A DNA stretch of 64,000 nucleotides from Metallyticus violacea. Its lineage: Eukaryota > Arthropoda > Insecta > Mantodea > Metallyticidae. Position numbers and translations under genes: made by a program. The notes below the pieces were generated by a model. It worked only from the letters and a program-made list of their open reading frames with translations, made no database searches and had not been told where the DNA came from. This document shows, piece after piece, positions 1-11,537 of the stretch; positions within the stretch are counted from its first letter, which is position 1, and each line of letters begins with the position of its first letter. The DNA is taken from positions 159,479,501 to 159,543,500 of the forward strand of contig CM060833.1 in assembly GCA_030762175.1 (NCBI GenBank). The letters run 5' to 3'.

Positions 1-150
1 CTGGGTGTTGGTTTAGGTTAAGAATTTAGAAGAGAATTGCATTTTGAAACATTGTCTATTGACGCAGGAGAAATTGAGAGGAGAAAATATTTGGGTTAGT
101 AGAATCAATGAGAGTATGGAAAAAATTGGATTGGGTATGGTGTGACATGA

Positions 151-425
151 ATGGATGGATGGTGTTTAACACCCGTTTTTGCTACAGAGGCACCACAGGC
201 GGTGGACACGGATGATACATGAGATGAAATGGTATATTGGGAAAGGATTGTTTAAGAAAGGAAAAGTTCCAGGTCTAAGTTTAGGGTACCTCCCTGATAT
301 TTGTCATTTATGAGGACTGAGGAAAACCTGGAAAAACCTCAGTCAGGGAGGACGGTCCTGGCAGGATTTGAACCTCAGACCTCCCGCTCACGAGGCCGCG
401 CCTTAACGACCTCGGCCACCCGCAG
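151..425 (-). mobile_element. SINE-A copy 1 (tRNA-derived, minus strand)
   Basis: SINE-A is a tRNA-derived, non-autonomous retroposon transcribed by RNA polymerase III and mobilised by a LINE enzyme that is not visible here. Read on the minus strand, this copy has the head with A box (tggccgaggtcgttaagg type) and B box (ggtttcgaatcc type), a conserved body (cctcagtcctcataaatggc) and the tail ending ggcgttaaacac. An 18-bp direct repeat with one mismatch (133-150 and 426-443, gggtatggtgtgacatga) bounds the insertion. The class-II tRNA resemblance (Ser/Leu-like) is inferred from the tGGCCGAG...GTTAAGG segment. Confidence 0.9.
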
Positions 426-1756
426 GGGTATGGTGTGGCATGATAGAGAAAGTAAGAAAAGGGTTTATGGAGAGAAATTAAACAAAGAGCAGATGATATG
501 GAAAAACAGGAGATATCAGGTAGTTTTAGTAGTAAAAAGTCATTGAGGGGTTATGGGGGGTTAAAGGAAATATGGGGTAGAGAGAATTATGTGGATGAAA
601 GTGACAGGTGGACGATGGAGGGAATTGCATGGACCTGGACAGGGGTAGTGAATCTGAAAGGAATAAGAGAAGGTTTAAATATAGAGGAATGTTCGATGTG
701 TGGAATGGAAACTAAACTAGAGAAACTAAAGAAAAGAGAGCAAAAGAGAAGTCGGATATCTTGCCAATAGAAATATGGGGAAATAAGTTGGTGAATATGA
801 AAACATGGCAGAAAATCTTGGAGTCTGGGAATTATTTAGGTAAGGTTAAAAGAAAATCACTGAAGAAAATAAATAAGAAATAAGGAATCAAATCGGGTAG
901 AAACATAATTTAAGTTGGTTTTTGAATGAGTTAATTTTGTAGATGTTGCCTGATAGTTGAGTAACCGCAAGGTTGAAACTATTTGATCCACTTGGTTACG
1001 TAGCAACTCGGGAAGGTTTGCTAGAGTGACCATGGTTGCATTTTCTTGTGTGACTGAGTGATTGTAAAAGAGTATTGTGGAAGCTGGTTGTATTATTATG
1101 TGGAAATAAATTCAGTTCAATTCATAATTAACGCAAACTTATCATTGAAGAGTATAATAAAAGTATTTCATAAAAGATAGCCTGTGTTTGTTTTGCTTTT
1201 CATATTTCCAAAGCTAATAATACTTTGTTATTGTGTAATATTGTAATTATGATAATCTATTTACTTACACCTTTTAATAAATAATAATATTTAAGTTTGT
1301 TATTGTCATTTTTAACACCATTGCCGGCTTATTTCAGAGTCCTAACTTGGCAGTCTTGGGATCACTGTAGAAGTTTAAGATGTGTGCAGTTTGTAGGCCT
1401 TAATCTTTCTGGAGGAGAATGCACCTACCTTTCCAGAGCTGTCGACCTAGCAAAGAGTTTTAATTTTACCCAGCCGCTGTGAGACGATGGAAATAAACCT
1501 GGCACAGGCCTCAACGTGACGTCATACTAAGTGTTGTCCTATTCCAGGGGGTAACGATGGCGTCATAAGTCAACACGAAACGTACTTTCCTAGTACAGAA
1601 ATGGGAGGTCAACACTGAAGTTCTGCATACCACACAATTAAGGCTTCGGCTATGAAACAAAACATTGTTAACTGTAACTTCCGGCATGGTTTATGCGAAA
1701 GAGCTAACAGCGAGCATATTGCTTTAGTTGTATGGCAGAATTAATGGTTTATTATT
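426..1756. other. Interval without recognised gene
   Basis: After the SINE-A target repeat, 500-900 is G-rich on the plus strand with short overlapping reading frames (for example 498-770) that match nothing I recognise. A cAMP-response-element-like palindrome TGACGTCA lies at 1517-1524, with a related gcgtcata at about 1560. A short 61-codon frame at 1297-1482 is not convincing. I see no exon, RNA gene or transposon end here. Confidence 0.5.
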
Positions 1757-2022
1757 TTTTTTAACGCCCCTTGTTACTACTGAGGCACGATGGACACTGA
1801 TGATACATGACATGAAATGATATATTGGGAAAAGGATTTTTTTTTAAGGAAGGAAACATCCCACGCCTAAGTTAAGGGTACCTCCCGGCATTTGCCTTAT
1901 TTATGAGGACTGAGGAAAACTTGGAAAAACCTCAGTCAGGGAGGACGGTCCTGGCGTGATTCGAACCCCAGACCTCCCGCTCACGAGTCCGTGCCTTAAC
2001 GACTTCGGCCACCCGTGGCGGT
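1757..2022 (-). mobile_element. SINE-A copy 2 (minus strand)
   Basis: The order on the plus strand is tail remnant (ttaacgcccc, actgaggcac), body (cctcagtcagggaggacggt) and tRNA head (cgacttcggccacccgtggc). The copy is nearly full length. No clear target repeat was found, and several substitutions in the tail suggest an older insertion. Confidence 0.88.
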
Positions 2023-3340
2023 ACAGATAGTTTAGAAATGAATTGTCACAATATATGAAAGAAAGAAATAAGTTCCAAAACTACTTTAAAAAAATCTCAT
2101 TGATTTCTGGGATTTATCACAAGACAAAATATTTTTCAAGTAGAAAACTGAAAGATAGTGAAATGTTTTACACATTAGTGCCTACAGATCGAGCTCTGCT
2201 CGCAACTTAATTTAACTAACAAATTTAATAAATGAAACAATTCTGATTAAAAACAAAAACAAGGAACGAAATTAGTGAAATAAGAGTTTATTGAAATTAA
2301 TCGTTACCGGAATATTTTGCCGTGATCGTTGGTTTATACTAATTTAATTTATAATATCTTTATATTTTCATAATAAAATCAGCCTGAAAACCGAACAGAA
2401 CGTTTTCTGTTGAATTAAAATGTCTAATTTATACATTATTTACTTCCTTTCAAATATTAATAACATTTTTTGTGTCACTAACGGTTTGAAAATGAAATAC
2501 AAATTAAAACTTAAAGAGAGTATATAGCTGTTTATAAATAATTTCTTTGAAGATATCTGCTATCATAATTCTTCGCTTTAGACAGGCTATTTTCATTTCT
2601 TTTTAACGCTTTACTTGGAACTGTTAATAATAAAACTTATCTGGGATGTTCATGAAACAAAAAATATGAGATCAATAATATGCGATATTTCTCAAAGTGT
2701 GTGAAAAAAAAGACAAAGCGTGTTTTAAAGATACTAATATCCGTTTATAAGATTTAAATACTATTACACTTTTCAAGATAAAGCTGTACTTTGTCAGCCA
2801 ATTATTTATAACACTCATTTTTTTGCACAGTAAACATATATGGGGCTTTTGAATATCGTCAATAGGCAATTTAAATATGGAATTTCGAATATAGGATTTT
2901 TAGAAAAAAAATCGAATATGTAAACAGCTCCTAGCTGTAACAAGTATCTAACATGTCTTGTTTTCAAATATGCTAGATGAGAGAAAAGAATATTGAGGTC
3001 GTATTAACTTACACCTGAAAGTGCTTAGAAGTAAAATATTGAGCTTACATGTTAAAAAAATTAGAAAAATATTTCTAAATTAATTTAAATAGCTTTTAAT
3101 AGATTTTGTCTAAAGTAAGAGAAGAGAAAAGAAATGAAAAGACAGCAAGCAGAAATGATAAAAGGAGCATTAACAAATAAAAAAAGAAACTTTCTTAGCC
3201 TACTGTGGGAAAACCACAAAACAAAACATTTAAAATCTTAGAAGCCGCCATATTATCAATATAACTTCTTATTTTTACAGATTGTTGACAGATGACAAAC
3301 TGCAGTATCACACTATATACATAAAGTCCTTCTCTGGTTT
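2023..3340. other. AT-rich interval, no recognised feature
   Basis: The stretch is very AT-rich with only short reading frames (the largest 65 codons on the minus strand at 2672-2869). No transposon terminus, tRNA-like head or conserved motif was seen. Confidence 0.5.
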
Positions 3341-3349
3341 CGGAGGTCG

Positions 3350-4335
3350 ATAGGACAGATGAAGCGGAAACGCTTATATTAGTGAATAGAGAATATCTGC
3401 AAGTTTCATATGTCCATCGCTGGTAACGCGGCAGACATCCATCCTGCAGTCAAGCTCTTGCCACTCACGTCCCAACATCTGACTGTCGATACCAGCGATG
3501 CATGTGTGATCCTCTTTCGAAATCTTGCTAAATCATATGGCAAAGGCGGCACCAACATTTTGGCTTAACCTTATAAAATAAATCTCATGAGGTTATGTCA
3601 GGTAATCATGGAAGTCGAAGAAGAAGAAGAAGAAGAAGAAGAAGAAGAAGAAGAAGAAGAAGAAAGTCATCTCGAGCGGCCCAATCCAACGACAAGAAAA
3701 ATCAGCATCGAAGTACCCACCGTCGTCATTATGAAAATGCCGTGGAGCCTCATTTTGCTGATAAATGAAATCCTGGCTATCCTCATGTAATTGTGGCATG
3801 TCCAGATAACTGGATCGAAATAGTTTTCTCCGCAAATAAAAATGGGCCGTACATTTTTGACCAAGAAACAGCAAAAAACACATTGACTTTGGGGGAATCA
3901 TGAAAGTGTTCTACTAACGCGGCCTCGTCAAAAAAAAGAAAAAAAAAAGTGATTTTCGGGACTCAGCGCCTGCAACAGATGTACCAGTAGGGTTTTACTT
4001 TAAGTCGTTGACTTAAAATACGCCAGATAGTTTACTGCGGAATCTGCAATTCCTGGCTCGCGCGACTTTTTAGGGATTCTCGCACACATCATCGGTGTCA
4101 AACAACCCTCTTGGCCTGCTTGTTCGTTATCCATCACAGAAGTCGCCAGTTGCTTCAAACTTTTTGTACCATGCATTAATTGTTATCCTCGTTATACTGT
4201 CACATCGGCTCGCATTTGGCAAATTGTAACAGACAGAAAGCTTTATGTGCACCAGTGAACACATGTTTTCTCTATCACTGCCCTCCAGAGGGTAAATCTA
4301 CAACCACCACATGGCATCTTACGAATGCAAACTTG
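3350..4335 (-). pseudogene. Mariner-like (DUF4817-type) transposase relic
   Basis: Minus-strand translation, with several frame changes, gives in order: an N-terminal helix-turn-helix part (NAWYKKFEATGDFCDG) around 4100-4190; a linker reading RTSRPRG and KVARARNCR that fits the family's DNA-binding second half; then the catalytic-core segment FIYQQNEAPRHFHNDDGG at about 3695-3760 followed by FSCRWIG. The last matches the family pattern QQDGAP.H...DVR..LD..FPGRWIGR, with the Asp of QQD replaced by Asn. C-terminal residues near 3430-3520 (MLGREWQELDCRMDVCRV) fit the family's end. A GAA microsatellite sits inside the former coding region. Clearly dead. Boundaries are approximate. Confidence 0.7.
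3616..3665. repeat. (GAA)n microsatellite
   Basis: About 16 perfect GAA units interrupt the transposase relic. They create the acidic run of glutamates in the plus-strand frame at 3587-3790 and the phenylalanine run on the opposite strand; neither is a real protein. Confidence 0.97.
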
Positions 4336-4339
4336 GAGA

Positions 4340-4633
4340 TTGATTGATTAATTTATGGACGCTCTTTAACATCTCAGGTCATCAGCGTCCCATTACACTT
4401 AGGGCGTGAAACGGCCGACTAATTTTGCTCAGAGGCCTCTCTTTTAGGCTTGAGATTCTTTATCGTGCCGTAAATGTACGACACGGGACCCATGGCTTTA
4501 CTTCCCTTCCGAAGGAAGCCATACTTAGGATTTTTACGCCCCGAAAAAAAATCCATCGGTCCTGGCCGGGTTTGAACCCGCGATCTTGGGTTTAGGAGGC
4601 AAGTATGATAATCACTACACCACCAGGACCGAG
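4340..4633 (-). mobile_element. SINE-B copy 1 (minus strand)
   Basis: SINE-B is a second tRNA-derived SINE. Its consensus head starts GGTCCTGGTGGTGTAGTGGT and ends CCAGGACC, so the acceptor arms still pair, and it carries the B box GGTTCGAACCC. The body contains cctaagtatggcttccttc and gtacatttacggcacgataa, and the tail is agagcgtccataaataaatc plus aatcaatcaa. This copy is full length in reverse, from tgattgattaatttatggac to caccaggaccga. It abuts the 5' side of the transposase relic on its left. Confidence 0.92.
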
Positions 4634-4897
4634 ACACTCCTTCCAATCATATAAGCCTTTCCGCTATATCTGGCACGGTTTCTTTTATATCAATCAATCT
4701 CCGAAACTAGGGAAGGACTCGAGATTCACTCGAACAGTAGAGACGACTGGGTATATGAGAGAACAAATTCTGAGTGCGCTCGTCACGAAATTGTCTCCAC
4801 TAACGATATTCTCTTACAGATGAATCTGCACAAATAAAGAGATGGCATAGTTGAATATACGCCAAATATATTTATTGCTATTTTATTAATAAACGGA

Positions 4898-4942
<45 letters not shown>
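4898..4942. repeat. (AAT)n microsatellite
   Basis: About 15 perfect AAT units. Confidence 0.97.
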
Positions 4943-6608
4943 CTAATGTAAGCATTTCGAAATATTCATTATTGAGACTAAAGTTTAAGTAACCAGGTTG
5001 GAGGCGGCTGGCTATTATATGGGCCCTAACCACTTTAGTGAATTAAAGCCTGCGATAATTTTGAGGTTGCGAGGGTGATACAAATTTCGATATTTAATCG
5101 AATTTACTCCTTCTACCGTAGCCATTCCATACTCGCTACTCGGTCCGCGACTATTTAATTGAGTTACTTCTTATTTGCAGCTACTCGTCATGTCTTAAGG
5201 ACTTTCGCTAATACCTTCAGCGACTAGGCAAGTACTTACTGTTGCTTATTTCGACCGGAATGTGCTATGCGACGATGAGGTGATTCAGAGGTAGGAAGTG
5301 AAGCTAGGGGAAACAAGTGAAAGTTCCCCTCTCATGGCATTCGCAATACGCACTGTCAGCGGTTGCAAACAAAACAAACATCTCGTCTAACGACTGCTGC
5401 ACAGCACTCTTTGAAACTGAAATAACTCTGTTCGCTAAATTGCTGCACTACAGTTTTATTTATGGAAAGGCGACAAGGATGCTACCACAGAGATACAACT
5501 TGATCTTCGAAAAGAAATATGCCTAGGAGTGTTCTTAGCTTTGCATGTACTTATTTTAGTCCTGAATAAGACGGAGACTCCCTGGATTCGAACCTTCTAG
5601 ACAATTATCGTTGCCATCTGAATGAAGCGTATGTATGCATATTATGTATTGTTGCTTAGATTAAGTTTACATATTTATTTAATATATTTTTCTCAGCACA
5701 CATGTCCCACAGTGTATATTTGAAATGTACGAAGGTTGTATTCAACAGAAACACCAAAGTGTTTGCTGCAGAGGTTTATTGCCAGGGAAGCAATAAACAT
5801 CCAAGGTTACTTTTATGATAGGCAGGGCAAGTGACCTGCCGCTCCCTTGTTATCACTTGTGTTAAGACCGTTACTTTTGTTGGGGTGAGAAAACTTAAGA
5901 GTTCTTTTAGAGTAGAGGACCATCCATAATATCCTATGTTTTGAAGGTTGCACTGGAAAGTAGCATTGCTTGTTAGGGGGACGGTATTGGAAGAGTGGAG
6001 CTAAGAGAGAAGGTGGGAATAGAGTAGCGTAGACGACAATACAGGAAAACATTCTGGCGCGATAAACGGAGTAGCCGACAATGCAGAAAAACAGCTGGGC
6101 GCGAGATTGATACCGAGCTAGCAGAAAAAGTGATCTACGAGAAGATTTTTTTTGAACAATTAAGATTGTCCATCTATGGTCAGTTATTAGTTAATGTCCA
6201 TCGGCAATCATTTATTTAGTAGAAAGCGGAGAACTAATCTTATAAAAACTATTGCTCTTGCAACAATGTTGTTTCTGTATTTGAGTTATTTTGTTACCGA
6301 CTCCTACTAGCTATGCTATCTAAGATTTTTTCTTTGCAAACGTCCTAGTCAGGCATCAATATCATCAAGCTTTTCCTTTGTTAAAACATATCTTAACTTT
6401 TTTTTACCACTGTGTAGTTTTGAATTTGTTGAATACTTTATGTACTGCATGCCTATTACGTGAATCGGTTTCAAAAGAACGTTCCAGACTCAAAGCAGAA
6501 TATTCTGTTTCATAAAGTTGCAACAATCAAAAAGTCTTTGTGATTGCATCATAACTCATGCACTCAAAATTTAACAGCGCAACAGTCGCTTCTCCACTGC
6601 CTTGTACT
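4943..6608. other. Interval without recognised gene
   Basis: Mostly unique AT-rich DNA. Frames of 69 codons (5317-5526, plus) and 79 codons (5813-6052, minus) have no recognisable motif. At about 5580-5610 a B-box-like ggattcgaac segment occurs without the rest of a tRNA head, so no tRNA or SINE was called. Confidence 0.45.
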
Positions 6609-6910
6609 TGGAATTTTTTTTCCGGTTTATTTACGAACCCTCTTTAACATCTCAGGTCATCAGCGTCCCATTCAATTCAGGGCGTGAAACGGCCGACAAA
6701 TTTTGCTCAGAGGTCTCTTCTTTCAGGCTTGAGGCTCTTTATCGTGACGTAAATGTACAACGCGGGACCTACAGCTTTATTTCCCTTCCGAAGGAAGCCA
6801 TACTTAGGATTTTTACCCCCGAAAAAATTTATCGGTCCTGGCTGGGAGTGAACCCGCGATCTTGAGTTTAGGAGGCAAGTATGGTTACCACTACACCACC
6901 AGGACCGACT
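6609..6910 (-). mobile_element. SINE-B copy 2 (minus strand)
   Basis: Nearly full-length SINE-B in reverse: tail (acgaaccctctttaacatct), body with the ccttccgaaggaagccatac segment, and head ending cactacaccaccaggaccga. It is more diverged than most copies (for example cgtgacgtaaatgtacaacg in the body). No clear target repeat. Confidence 0.9.
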
Positions 6911-7805
6911 CGTTAGTGGGCATGCGCATTGTGTGCGACGTGGAATTGTGTCGAGCAACTGGATTAACGGGTTAAAATCGGCGAGGATGAAAGTGGGGGT
7001 TTGGTTGCTGTTGGTCTAAACAACTGCACACTTGATGGGGTTTAACAAAATTCCCATTCACTTACTCCATCAGCCAGACCTGCTCAGTTCCATTAAAGCA
7101 GAGGCGGTTTCAGACCAAGTTTTTATGCAATAATTTTAAAAGTACCTAATAAATTGCCATACAAATATTTTGTACAAAACACGTTAGTTAAAAATAAACT
7201 TAATTAATTTTACTTTTATTTATTTTTTACTTGTTTACATATATTGTATTGTGATTAAAAACACAACTATTTGAATCAAAAGCAAAAGAGACACTTTCAA
7301 CTGCACAGCATATCCATTAAAGGCACACTGCAATCAACATTTTTAGATCGTTTGGTACAACAAACAATGAATGCTATCTGCTTTGAAAATATGGTATATC
7401 TGGCGGTGTTGTTTCTCGTAATAACAATAAAAGATATTTATTGTTTCGCATAAGTTTTTATCAACAAGTATTAGATAAGCCCTGATGCCGGTACTGTGTT
7501 ACAAATTATACGAGTTGGGAGCCTCGGAAACGGGATGAAATATTTCAAAGTTTTTTTCCCGTGACAAGCGCAAGTGTGATACTATAGTAGCAGCAAGGTA
7601 ACTAGAAGATAACAGAAAATCAACTAAGTCTATAAACAGTACTAGCAAAGATAGAGAACAACAAAGTGACAATGTGAATCCAGTGAACTGAAATATCTCA
7701 AACTCTCTCCCCTAATGAGGAAAGAAGAACTTGGGTATTTCAGCTCTAGACGTCACATTTTTGTTTTAATCTGATTCGCTATGTTCCTCTCTTTGTTTTT
7801 ATGTA
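6911..7805. other. Interval without recognised gene
   Basis: AT-rich DNA. The longest frame (7271-7453, plus, 60 codons) has no recognised motif. Nothing else seen. Confidence 0.45.
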
Positions 7806-8430
7806 GTATGAGGGTAAGTCATCAAATACGTTTAAAATGAATATAAAATTTAAGCAAATAAGAGTGTGATTTGAAAAATAATTTTATTTCTGAACATAAC
7901 CTCCAGTGCTTTTCTCATCGTTTCACATGCCCCTGAAATCCAGCAGCATAAAATTCTTTGGGCTTACGAAAAGGTTCACCCCAAAGATGAAATTTAAGAG
8001 CGTCGAACAAATGGAAGAGGGAGTAAGGCCAAGGTTATATATGGAGAATACTATTGGAGTTAACATTTGAACTTTTGCAGCGTCTCATTTGTCTGTTGGC
8101 TTATTTGAACGCGCATTATCATGCACAAGCAAAGCGCCTTTGACGAGGAGAACTGGTTGCTTCCGTTGAATGACCTTAGGAAGTTTCCTGAGGATGTTAC
8201 AGTAGGTGTCGGTATTTACGGTTTGCCCTTCGTGATCCCAGAAGATTGAACATCACTTCCTTGACGGATGGTGTCGTTTAAAACTTCCTTTATTCGCAAG
8301 CGACGCATCTTATTTGTGCTTTGTCTGGGGAGGTAGGGGAGTTTATGGTGAACTGAAAACTCATCCTTTGAAACTACTCGGGCTAGCTTATCTTGGCCTT
8401 CATCGTGGGGGCGATTGAGATGGTGTAATG

Positions 8431-8729
8431 ATTTTGTTTGTTTGTTTTATTTGGTTTATTTACGGACGCTCTTTAACAACTCAGGGCATCAGCGTCCTAT
8501 TCAATTCAGGGAGTGAAACGGCCGACAAATTTTGCTCTTCTTTCAAGCTTGAGGTTCTTTTTCGTGCCGTAAATGTACGACACGGGACCCCGGCTTTACT
8601 TCCCTTCCGAAGGAAGCCATACTTAGGATTTTTACGCCCGAAAAATACATCAGTGTTGGCCGAGATCGAACCCGCGATCTTGAGATTAGGAGGCAAGTAT
8701 GGTTACCACTACACCACCAGCACCGACCA
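8431..8729 (-). mobile_element. SINE-B copy 3 (minus strand), nested in mariner
   Basis: Reverse SINE-B from tttatttacggacgctcttt to accaccagcaccgacc. It is flanked by a 14-bp direct repeat with one mismatch, gagatggtgtaatg at 8417-8430 and gagatggcgtaatg at 8730-8743, which defines the insertion site inside the mariner relic. Confidence 0.94.
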
Positions 8730-8787
8730 GAGATGGCGTAATGCCAGATCCATTCTATGCTTTTTGTGTTGTAGGTTCAGCATGCAT

Positions 8788-9080
8788 CGTCGGTCCTGGT
8801 GGTGTAGCATAACCATACTGGCCTTTTAAACCGAAGATCACGGGTTCAATCTCGACCAGGACCGATGGAGTTTTTCGGGGCGTAAAAATCCTAAGTATGG
8901 CTTCCTTCAGAAGGGAAGTAAAGCCGTGGGTCCCGTGTCGTACATTTACGCACGATAAAGAACCTCAAGCCTGAAAGAAGAGGTCTCTGAGCAAAATTTG
9001 TCGGCCGTTTCACGCCCTGAATAGAATGGGACGCTGATGACCTGAGATGTTAAAGAGCGTCCATAAATAAACAAATCAAC
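8788..9080 (+). mobile_element. SINE-B copy 4 (plus strand), nested in mariner
   Basis: Forward SINE-B: head gtcggtcctggtggtgtag at 8789, body with ggaagtaaagccgtgggtcc, tail agagcgtccataaataaaca ending near aaatcaac. It lies 60 bp from copy 3 in opposite orientation, so the two form an inverted pair. The A-box region (gtgtagcataaccatactgg) is altered. Confidence 0.92.
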
Positions 9081-9865
9081 TAACAGTGCATAGACTTTGT
9101 GAAAACTTGACCCTTGATGCATTTTTGAGGTAGTGCATGCCATATGAACAACCAATTGCGGATATAGTTACCCTTCTGTCTGCTCGAATTAAGTCTCCAA
9201 CTCTGAGTTGTCCGGCCGACGCGGTGTTCATCATCAGTACATGCCCGTCCTTCACAAAGCTCCTGGGCTAAATTGTAAAGAGCTTAACGAGACAAGCACT
9301 TCTCACTGTAGATTGGAAGCATTAGTTCTTTATGAGTACGCTTTGATTCCACACTTTTTTCTAACAAAACTCCTCTTAGAGGATTGTACACTCACTCAAA
9401 GGCTCGCCGTCTTGTACTTGCTGATTCGCTGTTATAAGCATCAATTGTCTCGTCTCGAATGTCAACCATTTGCACATGACTAATGGTGCCATCTTGTGGC
9501 AATAGCCTCCGGGACCTCATTCAAACAGACATGTAATACCCCACATTAATTTGTAACTTACATATTCACTTACCCTCGTACTTTGATGTGTTAGGGGATC
9601 AAAGGTTAGTTACTGAGTAGACAATATTGATGATCAATAGTACTGTATATATAGTTATTTGCAAGAATTAATATTAGACCATTGTTGTGGCCTAACCTCC
9701 GCACTGCGGTAACCAAATTCTGATTCGTATTTCATAGTTTTCAATGCGTTAAACAATATACTGAAAATTTAAAAATGGTATTCCATATTGCTACAGGATG
9801 TAGGATTTGTCAAAACTAGAATAAATATTCCTATAATTATACATCCGGAAACCACTACAGTTGAG

Positions 9866-10180
9866 GACCGCCACGGGTGGCCGAGGTCGTTAAGGCACGG
9901 ACTCGTGAGCGGGAGGTCTGCGGTTCGAATCCCGCCAGGACCGTCCTCCCTGACTGGGGTTTTTTCCAGGTTTTCCTCAGTCTTCATAACTGGCAAATGC
10001 CGGGGAGGTACCTAAACTTAGGCCTGGAACGCTTCCTTCCTTAAAAAAAAAAAAAAAAAAAAAATATCCTTTCCCAATTTATCATTTCATCTCATGTATC
10101 ACCAGTGTCCACCGCCTGTGGTGCCTCAGTAGTAAAAACGGGCGTTAAACACTACTCAAAAAAAAAAAAAAAAAAAAAAA
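9866..10180 (+). mobile_element. SINE-A copy 3 (young subfamily)
   Basis: Full-length SINE-A with head ccgccacgggtggccgaggt, B box ggttcgaatcc, tail aacgggcgttaaacactact and a long A run. It is bounded by a perfect 12-bp repeat actacagttgag (9854-9865 and 10181-10192). Subfamily-diagnostic bases (aaggcacgg, tctgcggttc, tgactgggg, cttcataactgg) are shared with the copies at 25.3 and 52.5 kb. Confidence 0.96.
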
Positions 10181-10216
10181 ACTACAGTTGAGATACAGGT
10201 CAATATCTTCTGATAT

Positions 10217-10423
10217 AGTCGGTCCTAGTGGTTTAGTGGTAACCATACTTGTCTTCTAAATCCAAGATCGAGGGTTCAAACCCGTCCAGGATCGATGGAT
10301 TTTTCGGGTCGTAATATAGCTTACTTCGGAAGGGAAGTAAAGCCGTGGGTCTCGTGTTGTACATTTACGGCACGATAAAGAACCTCAAGCCTGAAAGAAG
10401 AGGCCTCTGAGCAAAATTTGTCT
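10217..10423 (+). mobile_element. SINE-B copy 5, 3'-truncated
   Basis: Forward SINE-B with tRNA head (gtcggtcctagtggtttag) and most of the body, ending abruptly after gcaaaatttgtc. The tail with the agagcgtcc segment is absent. A deletion after ttcgggtcgtaat removed part of the aaatcctaagtatggc segment. Confidence 0.9.
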
Positions 10424-10704
10424 CATTTCTGTTGTAGCCTTTATATGCAGTATTTCCGCAGTGCGATTCAAGAATTTACAGGATTACTATACCGGCTAGT
10501 AAGTTGAGTGTATTTTTTCCCCCCTTGCTTCGAGTACAAGACACCGCGACTGGCGTGCTGTACTTTGTATAGTATTTCACTGCAATTACTGCACTGCATA
10601 AGGTTTATCGGATTGAAGCGCACTGCAACTCGACACGAACCTGTGCTGGGCTGTGCCGAGAGAAAAAACAGACACCACGTTATGTTAACGACGACGGCGA
10701 CGCC

Positions 10705-11100
10705 ATGCAAGAAGCGGTGACGTCAATGGGACGTCATAGGGCTGCACGTGACGGCCCGGATGTATTACAATGTTGTCTTGAAGAACCGGAGCAAAACTGT
10801 TTGTCTCTGTTAAAAGAGAAGTGTGGAAAGCGAACTGGGAATAATATTTCTTTAAAAGTAACTTCTGCCAACTGCTCTGTTTATAGTTCTAGTCTCCGTA
10901 GGGCCATTTCTAAGCAGGGGCACTCCAAGGGAAGATTCTTCTCTTTTGTAATGATTAGAAACAAACAGAGGGACTTATTGTTTGACCTAGAAACCTACTC
11001 ATATATATCTGAATATAGACCGTTACTATATAGCAAACTAAAGGCAGTTATAGTGAGATATAAGAGAAAATCTTCATACTATTTAATGCTTCTAAAATAA
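10705..11100 (+). CDS. 131-codon open frame, function unknown
   Basis: I do not recognise this protein. The frame begins at an ATG inside a locally GC-richer stretch containing a full CRE palindrome (10718-10725), a CRE half-site (10730-10737) and an E-box CACGTG (10745-10750). It runs into ordinary AT-rich sequence and ends with KRKSSYYLMLLK. There is no signal peptide, transmembrane segment or catalytic motif. A first exon reading into an intron, or a chance frame, are both possible. The local sequence, not the protein, is the more interesting part. Confidence 0.15.
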   Translation: MQEAVTSMGRHRAARDGPDVLQCCLEEPEQNCLSLLKEKCGKRTGNNISLKVTSANCSVYSSSLRRAISKQGHSKGRFFSFVMIRNKQRDLLFDLETYSYISEYRPLLYSKLKAVIVRYKRKSSYYLMLLK

Positions 11101-11200
11101 ATATATTTACTTTCGACAAAAGTACACATATAGACTGTTATAAGATACTATGTCTTAAACCTCATTAGAGAAAGGAATCTTCTCATAGAATCATAGATTC

Positions 11201-11485
11201 TGCCAAGGGTGGTCGAGGTCGTTACGGCGCGGACTCGTGAGCGGGAAGTCTGGGGTTCGAATTCCCCCAGGACTGTCCTACCTGACTGAAGTTTATTCCA
11301 AGTGTTCCTTAGTCCTCATAAATGGCAAATGCCCGGGAAGCACCCTAAACTTAGGCCTAGAACGTTTCCTTCTTTAAAAAGAAAAACCTTTTTCCAATAT
11401 ATCATTTCATCTCATGTATCATCAGTGTACACCGCCTATGGTGCCTCAGTAGTAAAAACGGGCGTTAAACACTATTAAAAAATAG
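11201..11485 (+). mobile_element. SINE-A copy 4
   Basis: Full-length but diverged SINE-A: tgccaagggtggtcgaggtc head, B box ggttcgaattcc, tail acgggcgttaaacactatta. No convincing target repeat. It lies about 50 bp upstream of family T copy 1. Confidence 0.92.
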
Positions 11486-11537
11486 CAACATAGGCAACAT
11501 TTAATCAAGGCTCATGAGAGGCAATTGTGGTTTAAAT

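Larger units (their letters stand above)
7806..9579 (-). pseudogene. Mariner relic carrying two SINE-B insertions
   Basis: Imperfect inverted ends begin tgagggtaagtcatcaaata at about 7809 and, on the other strand, cgagggtaagtgaatatgt at about 9577. Minus-strand translation gives an N-terminal part (LRVGDLIRADRRVTISAIG, about 9130-9210) matching the mariner VRELIRADRRVTIREIA pattern, and a C-terminal part (HLFDALKFHLWGEPFRKPKE, about 7940-8030) matching HLFGPLK..L.G..F. Stops and frame changes are frequent. SINE-B copies 3 and 4 lie between these parts, so the mariner is older than both. Confidence 0.68.

Noticed and set aside
3587..3901. Acidic and poly-Phe open frames around 3.6-3.9 kb
   Set aside because: They are produced by the GAA microsatellite inside a transposase relic.
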